Part shown: one piece after another, positions 35,401 to 50,900 of the stretch | Position numbering within the stretch: position 1 is the stretch's first letter | Layout: the number at the start of each line of letters is the position of its first letter | NCBI GenBank assembly: GCA_947568835.1 | Contig: CANOQG010000001.1 | Span: 992,001-1,056,000, forward strand | DNA length: 64,000 nt | From: Protonemura montana | Taxonomy: Eukaryota; Arthropoda; Insecta; Plecoptera; Nemouridae | Direction of reading: 5' to 3' | Made by a program: the position numbers and the translations under genes | The notes under the pieces: generated by a model | What the model was told of the DNA's origin: nothing | Database searches by the model: none | What the model saw: only the letters and a program-made list of their open reading frames with translations

Positions 35401-38400
35401 TCGCTACCCAGACCCTCCAGACTATCTGCAACGCTAGCCAGAGGCTCCAGACACTCTGCCACGCTAGCTAGACGAACCAGACACTCTGCCTTGCTACCCA
35501 GAATCTCCAGACACTCTGCCACGCTAGCTAGACGCTCCAGGCACTCTGCCTCGCTACTTAGACGCTCCAGACACTCTGCCTCGCTAGACAGCCGCTCCAG
35601 ACACTCTACTACGCTAGCCAGACACTCCAGACACTCTACCACGCAAGCTAGACGCTCCAGGCACTCTGCCTCGCTACTTAGACGCTCCAGACACTCTGCC
35701 TCGCTAGCCAGGCGCTTCAGACACTCTGGCTGGCTACCCAGACGCTCCAGACACACTGCCTCGCTAGCCAGCCTCTCCTGACACTCTACCACGCTAGCCA
35801 GACACTCCAGACACTCTACCACGCAAGCTAGCCGCTCCAGGCACTCTGCCTCGCTAGCCAAGCGTTCCAGACACTCTGGCTCGCTTCCATACGCTCCAGG
35901 AATTTCTGCCTCGCTAGCCAGTGGCTCCAGACTATCTGCCACGCTAGCCAGAGGCTGCAGAAACTCTGCAATGCTAGCGAGACGATCCAGACACTCTGCC
36001 ACGCTAGCCAGAGGCTGAAGACACTCTGCAATGCTAGCCAGACGATCCAGACACTCTGCCACGCTAGCTAGACGCTCCAGACACTCTGATTCGCTACTTA
36101 GACGCTCCAGACACCTTGCCTCGCTACCCAGACGCTCCAGACACTCTGCCTCGCTACCCAGACGCTTCAGACTATCTGCCACGCTTATCAGTGGCTCCAG
36201 ACACTCTGCCACGCTAGCTAGACGCTCCAGGCACTCTGCCTCGCTACTTAGACGCTCCAGACACTGTGCCTCGCTAGCCAGGCACTCCAGACACTCTGAT
36301 TCGCTACCCAGACGTTCCAGACACTTTGCCTCGCTACCCAGACGCTCCAGACTATCTGCAACGCTAGCCAGAGGCTCCAGACACTCTGCCACGCTAGCTA
36401 GACGCTCCAGACACTCTGCCTTGCTACCCAGAATCTCCAGACACTCTGCCACGCTAGCCAATGGCTCCAGCCACTCTGCCACGCTAGCTAGACGCTCCAG
36501 GCACTCTGCCTCGCTACTTAGACGCTCCAGACACTCTGCCTCGCTAGCCAGCCGCTCCAGACACTCTACCACGCTAGCCAGACACTCCAGACACTCTACC
36601 ACGCAAGCTAGACGCTCCAGGCACTCTGCCTCGCTAGCCAGGCGTTCCAGACACTCTGGCTCGCTCCCATACGCTCCAGACTTTCTGCCTCGCTAGCCAG
36701 ACGCTCCAGACACTCTGATTCGCTACGCAGACGTTCAAGACACTCTGCCACGCTAGCCAGCGGCTGAAGACACTCTGCAATGCTAGCCAGACGCTCCAGA
36801 CACTCTGCCACGCTAGCTAGACGCTCCAGACACTCTGATTCGCTACTTAGACGCTCCAGACACCTTGCCTCGCTACCCAGACACACCAGACACTCTGCCT
36901 CGCTAGCTAAACGCTCCAGACACTCTGCCTTGCTACCCAGACCCTCCAGACACTCTGTCTCGCTAGCCAGGCGCTCCAGAAACTCTGCCTCGCTACCCAG
37001 ACGCTCCAGACTATCTGCCACGCTAGCCAGTGGCTCCAGACTATCTGCCACGCTAGCCAGAGCTCCAGACACTCTGCCTCGCTAGCCAGGCGCTCCAGAC
37101 ACTCTGCCTCGCTACCAAGACGCTCTAGACACTCTGTCTCGCTAGCCAGCCGCTTCAGACACTCTGCCATGCTAGCCAGACGCTCCAGACTTACTGCCAC
37201 GCTAGCCAGAGGTTTCAGACACTCTGCTCGTCTAGCTAGACTCTCCAGACACTCTGCCTCGCAAGCTAGACGCTCCAGACACTCTGCCTTGCTACCCAGA
37301 CCCTCCAGACACTCTGCCTCGCTAGCCAGGCGCTCCAGACACGCTGCCTCGCTACCCAGACGCTCCAGACTATCAGCCACGCTAGCCAGTGGCTCCAGAT
37401 TATCTGCCACGCTAGCCAGAGGCTCCAGACACTCTGCCACGCTAGCTAGACGCTCCAGACACTCTGCCTCCCTAGCCAGACGCTCCAGACACTCTGCCTC
37501 CCTAGCCAGAGGTTTCAGACACTCTGCTACGCTAGCTTAACGCTCCAGACTTTCTGCTACGCTAGCCAGACGCTTAAGACACTATGCCACGCTAGCTTGA
37601 CGCTCCAGACACTCTGCCTTGCTACCCAGACCCTCCAGACACTCTGCCTGCTACCCAGACGCTCCAGACACTCTGCCTCGCTAGCCAGGCGCTCCAGACA
37701 CTCTGCCACGCTAGCCAGACGCTCCAGACACTCTGATTCGCTACCCAGACGTTCAAGACACTTTGCCTCGCTCCCCAGACGCTCCAGACACTCTGCCTCG
37801 TTAGCCAGGCGCTTCAGAAGCTCTGCCTCGCTAGCCAGGCGCTCCAGACACTCTGCCATGCTAGCCAGACGCTCCAGACTATCTGCTACGCTAGCCAGAA
37901 GCTCCAGACACTCTGCCACGCTAGATAGACGCTCCAGACACTCTGCCTTGCTAGCCAGACGCTCCAGACTATCTGCAACGCTAGCCAGAGGCTCTAGACA
38001 CTCTGCCTTGCTACCCAGAATCTCCAGACACTCTGCCACGCTAGCCAGTGGCTCCAGCCACTCTGCCAGGCTAGCTAGACGCTCCAGGCACTCTGCCTCG
38101 CTACTTAGACGCTCCAGACACTCTGCCTCGCTTGCCAGGCGCTTCAGACACTCTGGCTGGCTACCCAGACGCTCCAGACACTCTGCCTCGCTAGCCAGCC
38201 TCTCTAGACACTCTACCACGCTAGCCAGACGCTCCAGACACTCTACCACGCAAGCTTGACGCTCCAGGCACTCAGCCTCGCTAGCCAGGCGTTCCAGACA
38301 CTCTGGCTCGCTTCCATACGCTCCACACTTTCTGCCTCGCTAGCCAGTGGCTCCAGACTATCTGCCACGCTAGCCAGAGGCTGCAGACACTCTGCAATGC

Positions 38401-41400
38401 TAGCCAGACGCTCCAGACATTCTGCCACGCTAGCCAGAGGCTAAAGACACTCTGCAATGCTAGCCAGACGCTCCAGACACTCTGCCACGCTAGCTAGACG
38501 CTCCAGACACTCTAAATCGCTACTTAGACGCTCCTGACACCTTGCCTCGATACCCAGACGCTCCAGACACTCTGCCTCGCTACCTAGACGCTTCAGACTA
38601 TCTGCCACGCTAATCAGTGGCTCCAGACACTCTGCCACGCTAGCTAGACGCTCCAGGCACTCTGCCTCGCTACTTAGACGCTCCAGACACTCTGCCTCGC
38701 TAGCCAGGCACTCCAGACACTCTGGTTCGCTACTCAGACGCTCCAGACACTCTGCCTCGCTAGCCAGCCGTTTAAGACACTCTGCCACGCTAGCTAGACG
38801 CTCCAGACACTCTGCCACGCTAGCCAGACGCTCCAGACACTCTGATTCGCTACCCAGACGTTCCAGACACTTTGCCTCGCTACCCAGACTCTCCAGACTA
38901 TCTGCAACGCTAGCCAGAGGCTCTAGACACTCTGCCACGCTAGCTAGACGCTCCAGACACTCTGCCTTGCTACCCAGAATCTCCAGACACTCTGCCACGC
39001 TAGCCAGTGGCTCCAGCCACTCTGCCACGCTAGTTAGACGCTCCAGGCACTCTGCCTCGCTACTTAGACGCTCCAGACACTCTTCCTCGCTAGCCAGCCG
39101 CTCCAGACACTCTACCACGCTAGCCAGACACTCCAGACACTCTACCACGCAAGCTTGACGCTCCAGGCACTCTGCTTCGCTTGCCAGGCGTTCCAGACAC
39201 TCTGGCTCGCTCCCATACGCTCCAGACTTTCTGCCACGCTAGCTAGTGGCTCCAGACTATCTTCCACGCTAGCCAGAGGCTGCAGACACTCTGCAATGCT
39301 AGCTAGACGCTCCAGACACTCTGCCACGCTAGCTAGACGCTCCAGACACTCTGATTCGCTACTTAGACGCTCCAGACACCTTGCCTCGCTACCCAGACGC
39401 TCCAGACACTCTGCCTCGCTACCTAGACGCTCCAGGCACTCTGCCTCGCTACTTAGACGCTCCAGACACTCTGCCTCGCTAGCCAGGCACTCCAGACACT
39501 CTGGTTCGCTACTCAGACGCTCCAGACACTCTGCCCCGCTAGCCAGCCGCTTAAGACACTCTGCCACGCTAGCTAGACGCTCCAGACACTCTGCCCCCTA
39601 GCCAGACGCTCCAGACACTCTGATTCGCTACCCAGACGTTCCAGACACTTTGCCTCGCTACCCAGACGCTCCAGACTATCTGCAACGCTAGCCAGAGGCT
39701 CCAGACACTCTGCCACGCTAGCTAGACGAACCAGACACTCTGCCTTGCTACCCAGAATCTCCAGACACTCTGCCACGCTAGCCAGTGGCTCCAGCCACTC
39801 TGCCAAGCTAGCTAGACGCTCCAGGCACTCTGCCTCGCTACTTAGACGCTCCAGACACTTTGCCTCGCTAGCCAGCCGCTTCAGACACTCTACTACGCTA
39901 GCCAGACACTCCAGACACTCTTCCACGCAAGCTAGACGCTCCAGGCACTCTGCCTCGCTACTAAGACGCTCCAGACACTCTGCCTCGCTAGCCAGGCGCT
40001 CCAGACACTCTGCCACGCTAGCCAGACGCTCCAGACACTCTGATTCGCTACCCAGACGTTCAAGACACTTTGCCTCGCTCCCCAGACGCTCCAGACACTC
40101 TGCCTCGTTAGCCAGGCGCTTCAGAAGCTCTGCCTCGCTAGCCAGGCGCTCCAAACACTCTGCCATGCTAGCCAGAGGCTCCAGACTATCTGCTACGCTA
40201 GCCAGAGGCTCCAGACACTCTGCCACGCTAGATAGACGCTCCAGACACTCTGCCTTGCTAGCCAGACGCTCCAGACTATCTGCAACGCTAGCCAGAGGCT
40301 CCAGACACTCTGCCACGCTAGCTAGACGCTTCAGACACTCTGCCTTGCTACCCAGAATCTCCAGACACTCTGCCACGCTAGCCAGAGGCTCCAGACACTC
40401 TGCCACGCTAGCTAGACGAACCAGACACTCTGCCTTGCTACCCAGAATCTCCAGACACTCTGCCACGCTAGCCAGTGGCTCCAGCCACTCTGCCACGCTA
40501 GCTAGACGCTCCAGGCACTCTGCCTCGCTATTTAGACGCTCCAGACACTCTGCCTCGCTAGCCAGCCGCTCCAGACACTCTACTACGCTAGCCAGACACT
40601 CCAGACACTCTACCACGCAAGCTAGACGCTCCAGGCACTCTGCCTCGCTTGCCAGGCGTTCCAGACACTCTGGCTCGCTCCCATACGCTCCAGACTTTCT
40701 GCCACGCTAGCTAGTGGCTCCAGACTATCTGCCACGCTAGCCAGAGGCTGCAGACACTCTGCAATGCTAGCCAGACGCTCCAGACACTCTGCCACGCTAG
40801 CTAGACGCTCCAGACACTCTGATTCGCTACTTAGACGCTCCAGACACCTTGCCTCGCTACCCAGACGCTTCAGACACTCTGCCTCGCTACCTAGACGCTC
40901 CAGGCACTCTGCCTCGCTACTGAGACGCTCCAGACACTCTGCCTCGCTAGCCAGGCACTCCAGACACTCTGGTTCGCTACTCAGACGCTCCAGACACTAT
41001 GCCCCGCTAGCCAGCCGCTTAAGACACTCTGCCACGCTAGCTAGACGCTCCAGACACTCTGCCACGCTAGCCAGACGCTCCAGACACTCTGATTCGCTAC
41101 CCAGACGTTCCAGACACTTTGCCTCGCTACCCAGACGCTCCAGACTATCTGCAACGCTAGCCAGAGGCTCCAGACAATCTGCCACGCTAGCAAGACGAAC
41201 CAGACACTCTGCCTTGCTACCCAGAATCTCCAGACACTCTGCCACGCTAGCCAGTGGCTCCAGCCACTCTGCCAAGCTAGCTAGACGCTCCAGGCACTCT
41301 GCCTCGCTACTTAGACGCTCCAGACACTCTGCCTCGCTAGCCAGCCGCTCCAGACACTCTACTACGCTAGCCAGACACTCCAGACACTCTACCACGCAAG

Positions 41401-44400
41401 CTAGACGCTCCAGGCACTCTGCCTCGCTACTTAGACGCTCCAGACACTCTGCCTCGCTAGCCAGGCGCTCCAGACACTCTGCCACGCTAGCCAGACGCTC
41501 CAGACACTCTGATTCGCTACCCAGACGTTCAAGACACTTTGCCTCGCTCCCCAGACGCTCCAGACACTCTGCCTCGTTAGCCAGGCGCTTCAGAAGCTCT
41601 GCCTCGCTAGCCAGGCGCTCCAGACACTCTGCCATGCTAGCCAGACGCTCCAGACTATCTGCTACGCTAGCCAGAGGCTCCAGACACTCTGCCACGCTAG
41701 ATAGACGCTCCAGACACTCTGCCTTAAAAGCCAGACGCTCCAGACTATCTGCAACGCTAGCCAGAGGCTCCAGACACTCTGCCACGCTAGCTAGACGCTC
41801 CAAACACTCTGCCTTGCTACCCAGAATCTCCAGACACTCTGCCACGCTAGCCAGAGGCTCCAGACACTCTGCCACGCTAGCTAGACGAACCAGACACTCT
41901 GCCTTGCTACCCAGAATCTCCAGACACTCTGCCACGCTAGCCAGTGGCTCCAGCCACTCTGCCACGCTAGCTAGACGCTCCAGGCACTCTGCCTCGCTAC
42001 TTAGACGCTCCAGACACTCTGCCTCGCTAGCCAGCCGCTCCAGACACTCTACTTCGCTAGCCAGACACTCCAGACACTCTACCACGCAAGCTAGACGCTC
42101 CAGGCACTCTGCCTCGCTAGCCAGGCGCTTCAGACACTCTGGCTGGCTACCCAGACGCTCCAGACACACTGCCTCGCTAGCCAGCCTCTCCAGACACTCT
42201 ACCACGCTAGCCAGACACTCCAGACACTCTACCACGCAAGCTAGACGCTCCAGGCACTCTGCCTCGCTAGCCAGGCGTTCCAGACACTCTGGCTCGCTTC
42301 CATACGCTCCAGGAATTTCTGCCTCGCTAGCCAGTGGCTCCAGACTATCTGCCACGCTAACCAGAGGCTGCAGACACTCTGCAATGCTAGCCAGACGATC
42401 CAGACACTCTGCCACGCTAGCCAGAGGCTTAAGACACTCTGCAATGCTAGCCAGACGCTCCAGACACTCTGCCACGCTAGCTAGACGCTCCAGACACTCT
42501 GATTCGCTACTTAGACGCTCCAGACACCTTGCCTCGCTACCCAGACGCTCCAGACACTCTGCCTCGCTACCTAGACGCTTCAGACTATCTGCCACGCTAA
42601 TCAGTGGCTCCAGACACTCTGCCACGCTAGCTAGACGCTCCAGGCACTCTGCCTCGCTACTTAGACGCTCCAGACACTGTGCCTCGCTAGCCAGGCATTC
42701 CAGACACTCTGATTCGCTACCCAGACGTTCCAGACACTTTGCCTCGCTACCCAGACGCTCCAGACTATCTGCAACGCTAGCCAGAGGCTCCAGACACTCT
42801 GCCACGCTAGCTAGACGCTCCAGACACTCTGCCTTGCTACCCAGAATCTCCAGACACTCTGCCACGCTAGCCAATGGCTCCAGCTACTCTGCCACGCTAG
42901 CTAGACGCTCCAGGCACTCTGCCTCGCTACTTAGACGCTCCAGACACTCTGCCTCGCTAGCCAGCCGCTCCAGACACTCTACCACGCTAGCCAGACACTC
43001 CAGACACTCTACCACGCAAGCTAGACGCTCCAGGCACTCTGCCTCGCTACTTAGACGCTCCAGACACTCTGCCTCGCTAGCCAGGCGCTCCAGACACTCT
43101 GCCACGCTAGCCAGACGCTCCAGACACTCTGATTCGCTACCCAGACGTTCAAGACACTTTGCCTCGCTCCCCAGACGCTCCAGACACTCTGCCTCGTTAG
43201 CCAGGCGCTTCAGAAGCTCTGCCTCGCTAGCCAGGCGCTCCAGACACTCTGCCATGCTAGCCAGACGCTCCAGACTATCTGCTACGCTAGCCAGAGGCTC
43301 CAGACACTCCGCCACGCTAGATAGACGCTCCAGACACTCTGCCTTGATAGCCAGACGCTCCAGACTATCTGCAACGCTAGCCAGAGGCTCCAGACACTCT
43401 GCCACGCTAGCTAGACGCTTCAGACACTCTGCCTTGCTACCCAGAATCTCCAGACACTCTGCCACGCTAGCCAGAGGCTCCAGACACTCTGCCACGCTAG
43501 CTAGACGAACCAGACACTCTGCCTTGCTACCCAGAATCTCCAGACACTCTGCCACGCTAGCCAGTGGCTCCAGCCACTCTGCCACGCTAGCTAGACGCTC
43601 CAGGCACTCTGCCTCGCTATTTAGACGCTCCAGACACTCTGCCTCGCTAGCCAGCCGCTCCAGACACTCTACTACGCTAGCCAGACACTCCAGACACTCT
43701 ACCACGCAAGCTAGACGCTCCAGGCACTCTGCCTCGCTTGCCAGGCGTTCCAGACACTCTGGCTCGCTCCCATACGCTCCAGACTTTCTGCCACGCTAGC
43801 TAGTGGCTCCAGACTATCTGCCACGCTAGCCAGAGGCTGCAGACACTCTGCAATGCTAGCCAGACGCTCCAGACACTCTGCCACGCTAGCTAGACGCTCC
43901 AGACACTCTGATTCGCTACTTAGACGCTCCAGACACCTTGCCTCGCTACCCAGACGCTTCAGACACTCTGCCTCGCTACCTAGACGCTCCAGGCACTCTG
44001 CCTCGCTACTGAGACGCTCCAGACACTCTGCCTCGCTAGCCAGGCACTCCAGACACTCTGGTTCGCTACTCAGACGCTCCAGACACTATGCCCCGCTAGC
44101 CAGCCGCTTAAGACACTCTGCCACGCTAGCTAGACGCTCCAGACACTCTGCCACGCTAGCCAGACGCTCCAGACACTCTGATTCGCTACCCAGACGTTCC
44201 AGACACTTTGCCTCGCTACCCAGACGCTCCAGACTATCTGCAACGCTAGCCAGAGGCTCCAGACAATCTGCCACGCTAGCAAGACGAACCAGACACTCTG
44301 CCTTGCTACCCAGAATCTCCAGACACTCTGCCACGCTAGCCAGTGGCTCCAGCCACTCTGCCAAGCTAGCTAGACGCTCCAGGCACTCTGCCTCGCTACT

Positions 44401-47340
44401 TAGACGCTCCAGACACTCTGCCTCGCTAGCCAGCCGCTCCAGACACTCTACTACGCTAGCCAGACACTCCAGACACTCTACCACGCAAGCTAGACGCTCC
44501 AGGCACTCTGCCTCGCTACTTAGACGCTCCAGACACTCTGCCTCGCTAGCCAGGCGCTCCAGACACTCTGCCACGCTAGCCAGACGCTCCAGACACTCTG
44601 ATTCGCTACCCAGACGTTCAAGACACTTTGCCTCGCTCCCCAGACGCTCCAGACACTCTGCCTCGTTAGCCAGGCGCTTCAGAAGCTCTGCCTCGCTAGC
44701 CAGGCGCTCCAGACACTCTGCCATGCTAGCCAGACGCTCCAGACTATCTGCTACGCTAGCCAGAGGCTCCAGACACTCTGCCACGCTAGATAGACGCTCC
44801 AGACACTCTGCCTTAAAAGCCAGACGCTCCAGACTATCTGCAACGCTAGCCAGAGGCTCCAGACACTCTGCCACGCTAGCTAGACGCTCCAAACACTCTG
44901 CCTTGCTACCCAGAATCTCCAGACACTCTGCCACGCTAGCCAGAGGCTCCAGACACTCTGCCACGCTAGCTAGACGAACCAGACACTCTGCCTTGCTACC
45001 CAGAATCTCCAGACACTCTGCCACGCTAGCCAGTGGCTCCAGCCACTCTGCCACACTAGCTAGACGCTCCAGGCACTCTGCCTCGCTACTTAGACGCTCC
45101 AGACACTCTGCCTCGCTAGCCAGCCGCTCCAGACACTCTACTACGCTAGCCAGACACTCCAGACACTCTACCACGCAAGCTAGACGCTCCAGGCACTCTG
45201 CCTCGCTAGCCAGGCGCTTCAGACACTCTGGCTGGCTACCCAGACGCTCCAGACACACTGCCTCGCTAGCCAGCCTCTCCAGACACTCTACCACGCTAGC
45301 CAGACACTCCAGACACTCTACCACGCAAGCTAGACGCTCCAGGCACTCTGCCTCGCTAGCCAGGCGTTCCAGACACTCTGGCTCGCTTCCATACGCTCCA
45401 GGAATTTCTGCCTCGCTAGCCAGTGGCTCCAGACTATCTGCCACGCTAACCAGAGGCTGCAGACACTCTGCAATGCTAGCCAGACGATCCAGACACTCTG
45501 CCACGCTAGCCAGAGGCTTAAGACACTCTGCAATGCTAGCCAGACGCTCCAGACACTCTGCCACGCTAGCTAGACGCTCCAGACACTCTGATTCGCTACT
45601 TAGACGCTCCAGACACCTTGCCTCGCTACCCAGACGCTCCAGACACTCTGCCTCGCTACCTAGACGCTTCAGACTATCTGCCACGCTAATCAGTGGCTCC
45701 AGACACTCTGCCACGCTAGCTAGACGCTCCAGGCACTCTGCCTCGCTACTTAGACGCTCCAGACACTGTGCCTCGCTAGCCAGGCATTCCAGACACTCTG
45801 ATTCGCTACCCAGACGTTCCAGACACTTTGCCTCGCTACCCAGACGCTCCAGACTATCTGCAACGCTAGCCAGAGGCTCCAGACACTCTGCCACGCTAGC
45901 TAGACGCTCCAGACACTCTGCCTTGCTACCCAGAATCTCCAGACACTCTGCCACGCTAGCCAATGGCTCCAGCTACTCTGCCACGCTAGCTAGACGCTCC
46001 AGGCACTCTGCCTCGCTACTTAGACGCTCCAGACACTCTGCCTCGCTAGCCAGCCGCTCCAGACACTCTACCACGCTAGCCAGACACTCCAGACACTCTA
46101 CCACGCAAGCTAGACGCTCCAGGCACTCTGCCTCGCTACTTAGACGCTCCAGACACTCTGCCTCGCTAGCCAGGCGCTCCAGACACTCTGCCACGCTAGC
46201 CAGACGCTCCAGACACTCTGATTCGCTACCCAGACGTTCAAGACACTTTGCCTCGCTCCCCAGACGCTCCAGACACTCTGCCTCGTTAGCCAGGCGCTTC
46301 AGAAGCTCTGCCTCGCTAGCCAGGCGCTCCAGACACTCTGCCATGCTAGCCAGACGCTCCAGACTATCTGCTACGCTAGCCAGAGGCTCCAGACACTCCG
46401 CCACGCTAGATAGACGCTCCAGACACTCTGCCTTGATAGCCAGACGCTCCAGACTATCTGCAACGCTAGCCAGAGGCTCCAGACACTCTGCCACGCTAGC
46501 TAGACGCTCCAGACACTCTGCCTTGCTACCCAGAATCTCCAGACACTCTGCCACGCTAGCCAGAGGCTCCAGACACTCTGCCACGCTAGCTAGACGAACC
46601 AGACACTCTGCCTTGCTACCCAGAATCTCCAGACACTCTGCCACGCTAGCCAGTGGCTCCAGCCACTCTGCCACGCTAGCTAGACGCTCCAGGCACTCTG
46701 CCTCGCTACTAAGACGCTCCAGACACTCTGCCTCGCTAGCCAGCCGCTCCAGACACTCTACTACGCTAGCCAGACACTCCAGACACTCTACCACGCAAGC
46801 TAGACGCTCCAGGCACTCTGCCTCGCTAGCCAGGCGCTTCAGACACTCTGGCTGGCTACCCAGACGCTCCAGACACACTGCCTCGCTAGCCAGCCTCTCC
46901 AGACACTCTACCACGCTAGCCAGACACTCCAGACACTCTACCACGCAAGCTAGACGCTCCAGGCACTCTGCCTCGCTAGCCAGGCGTTCCAGACACTCTG
47001 GCTCGCTTCCATACGCTCCAGGAATTTCTGCCTCGCTAGCCAGTGGCTCCAGACTATCTGCCACGCTAACCAGAGGCTGCAGACACTCTGCAATGCTAGC
47101 CAGACGATCCAGACACTCTGCCACGCTAGCCAGAGGCTGAAGACACTCTGCAATGCTAGCCAGACGCTCCAGACACTCTGCCACGCTAGCTAGACGCTCC
47201 AGACACTCTGATTCGCTACTTAGACGCTCCAGACACCTTGCCTCGCTACCCAGACGCTCCAGACACTCTGCCTCGCTACCTCGACGCTTCAGACTATCTG
47301 CCACGCTAATCAGTGGCTCCAGACACTCTGCCACGCTAGC
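32448..47340. repeat. Segmental duplication copy 2 (about 14.9 kb)
   Basis: Directly follows copy 1 in the same orientation. It lacks one of the two 3,537-bp tandem units of copy 1 and has 810 bp (27 monomers) more at about 41,310-42,115. Few base differences were noticed: AC at 37129-37130 against TT at 19201-19202, and C against A in CAGACACTTT near 39648/25257. The 1,067-codon readings at 15471-18674 and 33399-36602 look identical by eye. The right edge is between about 47,280 and 47,370. Confidence 0.85.
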
Positions 47341-47967
47341 TAGACGCTCCAGGCACTCTGCCTCGCTACTAAGACGCTCCAGACACTGTGCCTCGCTTGC
47401 CAGGCGTTCCAGACACTCTGGCTCGCTCCCATACGCTCCAGACTTTCTGCCACGCTAGCTAGTGGCTCCAGACTATCTGCCACGCTAGCCAGAGGCTGCA
47501 GACACTCTGCAATGCTAGCTAGACGCTCCAGACACTCTGCTACGCTAGCTAGACGCTCCAGACACTCTGATTCGCTACTTAGACGCTCCAGACACCTTGC
47601 CTCGCTACCCAGACGCTCCAGACACTCTGCCTCGCTACCTAGACGTTCCAGGCACTCTGCCTCGCTACTTAGACGCTCCAGACACTCTGCCTTGTTACCC
47701 AGAATCTCCAGACACTCTGCCACGCTAGCCAGTGGCTCCAGCCACTCTGCCACGCTAGTTAGACGCTCCAGGCACTCTGCCTCGCTACTTAGACGCTCCA
47801 GACACTCTGCCTCGCTAGCCAGCCGCTCCAGACACTCTACCACGCTAGCCAGACACTCCAGACACTCTACCACGCAAGCTAGACGCTCCAGGCACTCTGC
47901 TTCGCTTGGCAGGCGTTCCAGACACTCTGGCTCGCTCCCATACGCTCCAGACTTTCTGCCACGCTAG

Positions 47968-50900
47968 CTAGTGGCTCCAGACTATCTGCCACGCTAGCCA
48001 GAGGCTGCAGACACTCTGCAATGCTAGCTAGACGCTCCAGACACTCTGCCACGCTAGCTAGACGCTCCAGACACTCTGATTCGCTACTTAGACGCTCCAG
48101 ACACCTTGCCTCGCTACCCAGACGCTCCAGACACTCTGCCTCGCTACCTAGACGCTCCAGGCACTCTGCCTCGCTACTTAGACGCTCCAGACACTCTGCC
48201 TCGCTAGCCAGGCACTCCAGACACTCTGGTTCGCTACTCAGACGCTCCAGACACTCTGCCCCGCTAGCCAGCCGCTTAAGACACTCTGCCACGCTAGCTA
48301 GACGCTCCAGACACTCTGCCACGCTAGCCAGACGCTCCAGACACTCTGATTCGCTACCCAGACGTTCCAGACACTTTGCCTCGCTACCCAGACGCTCCAG
48401 ACTATCTGCAACGCTAGCCAGAGGCTCCAGACACTCTGCCACGCTAGCTAGACGAACCAGACACTCTGCCTTGCTACCCAGAATCTCCAGACACTCTGCC
48501 ACGCTAGCCAGTGGCTCCAGCCACTCTGCCAAGCTAGCTAGACGCTCCAGGCACTCTGCCTCGCTACTTAGACGCTCCAGACACTTTGCCTCGCTAGCCA
48601 GCCGCTCCAGACACTCTACTACGCTAGCCAGACACTCCAGACACTCTTCCACGCAAGCTAGACGCTCCAGGCACTCTGCCTCGCTACTTAGACGCTCCAG
48701 ACACTCTGCCTCGCTAGCCAGGCGCTCCAGACACTCTGCCACGCTAGCCAGACGCTCCAGACACTCTGATTCGCTACCCAGACGTTCAAGACACTTTGCC
48801 TCGCTCCTTAGACGCTCCAGACACTCTGCCTCGTTAGCCAGGCGCTTCAGAAGCTCTGCCTCGCTAGCCAGGCGCTCCAAACACTCTGCCATGCTAGCCA
48901 GAGGCTCCAGACTATCTGCTACGCTAGCCAGAGGCTCCAGACACTCTGCCACGCTAGATAGACGCTCCAGACACTCTGCCTTGCTAGCCAGACGCTCCAG
49001 ACTATCTGCAACGCTAGCCAGAGGCTCCAGACACTCTGCCACGCTAGCTAGACGCTTCAGACACTCTGCCTTGCTACCCAGAATCTCCAGACACTCTGCC
49101 ACGCTAGCCAGAGGCTCCAGACACTCTGCCACGCTAGCTAGACAAACCAGACACTCTGCCTTGCTACCCAGAATCTCCAGACACTCTGCCACGCTAGCCA
49201 GTGGCTCCAGCCACTCTGCCACGCTAGCTAGACGCTCCAGGCACTCTGCCTCGCTACTTAGACGCTCCAGACACTCTGCCTCGCTAGCCAGCCGCTCCAG
49301 ACACTCTACTACGCTAGCCAGACACTCCAGACACTCTACCACGCAAGCTAGACGCTCCAGGCACTCTGCCTCGCTTGCCAGGCGTTCCAGACACTCTGGC
49401 TCGCTCCCATACGCTCCAGACTTTCTGCCACGCTAGCTAGTGGCTCCAGACTATCTGCCACGCTAGCCAGAGGCTGCAGACACTCTGCAATGCTAGCCAG
49501 ACGCTCCAGACACTCTGCCACGCTAGCTAGACGCTCCAGACACTCTGATTCGCTACTTAGACGCTCCAGACACCTTGCCTCGCTACCCAGACGCTTCAGA
49601 CACTCTGCCTCGCTACCTAGACGCTCCAGGCACTCTGCCTCGCTACTTAGACGCTCCAGACACTCTGCCTCGCTAGCCAGGCACTCCAGACACTCTGGTT
49701 CGCTACTCAGACGCTCCAGACACTATGCCCCGCTAGCCAGCCGCTTAAGACACTCTGCCACGCTAGCTAGACGCTCCAGACACTCTGCCACGCTAGCCAG
49801 ACGCTCCAGACACTCTGATTCGCTACCCAGACGTTCCAGACACTTTGCCTCGCTACCCAGACGCTCCAGACTATCTGCAACGCTAGCCAGAGGCTCCAGA
49901 CACTCTGCCACGCTAGCTAGACGAACCAGACACTCTGCCTTGCTACCCAGAATCTCCAGACACTCTGCCACGCTAGCCAGTGGCTCCAGCCACTCTGCCA
50001 AGCTAGCTAGACGCTCCAGGCACTCTGCCTCGCTACTCAGACGCTCCAGACACTTTGCCTCGCTAGCCAGCCGCTCCAGACACTCTACTACGCTAGCCAG
50101 ACACTCCAGACACTCTTCCACGCAAGCTAGACGCTCCAGGCACTCTGCCTCGCTACTAAGACGCTCCAGACACTCTGCCTCGCCAGCCAGGCGCTCCAGA
50201 CACTCTGCCACGCTAGCCAGACGCTCCAGACACTCTGATTCGCTACCCAGACGTTCAAGACACTTTGCCTCGCTCCCCAGACGCTCCAGACACTCTGCCT
50301 CGTTAGCCAGGCGCTTCAGAAGCTCTGCCTCGCTAGCCAGGCGCTCCAAACACTCTGCCATGCTAGCCAGAGGCTCCAGACTATCTGCTACGCTAGCCAG
50401 AGGCTCCAGACACTCTGCCACGCTAGATAGACGCTCCAGACACTCTGCCTTGCTAGCCAGACGCTCCAGACTATCTGCAACGCTAGCCAGAGGCTCCAGA
50501 CACTCTGCCACGCTAGCTAGACGCTTCAGACACTCTGCCTTGCTACCCAGAATCTCCAGACACTCTGCCACGCTAGCCAGAGGCTCCAGATACTCTGCCA
50601 CGCTAGCTAGACAAACCAGACACTCTGCCTTGCTACCCAGAATCTCCAGACACTCTGCCACGCTAGCCAGTGGCTCCAGCCACTCTGCCACGCTAGCTAG
50701 ACGCTCCAGGCACTCTGCCTCGCTACTTAGACGCTCCAGACACTCTGCCTCGCTAGCCAGCCGCTCCAGACACTCTACTACGCTAGCCAGACACTCCAGA
50801 CACTCTACCACGCAAGCTAGACGCTCCAGGCACTCTGCCTCGCTTGCCAGGCGTTCCAGACACTCTGGCTCGCTCCCATACGCTCCAGACTTTCTGCCAC

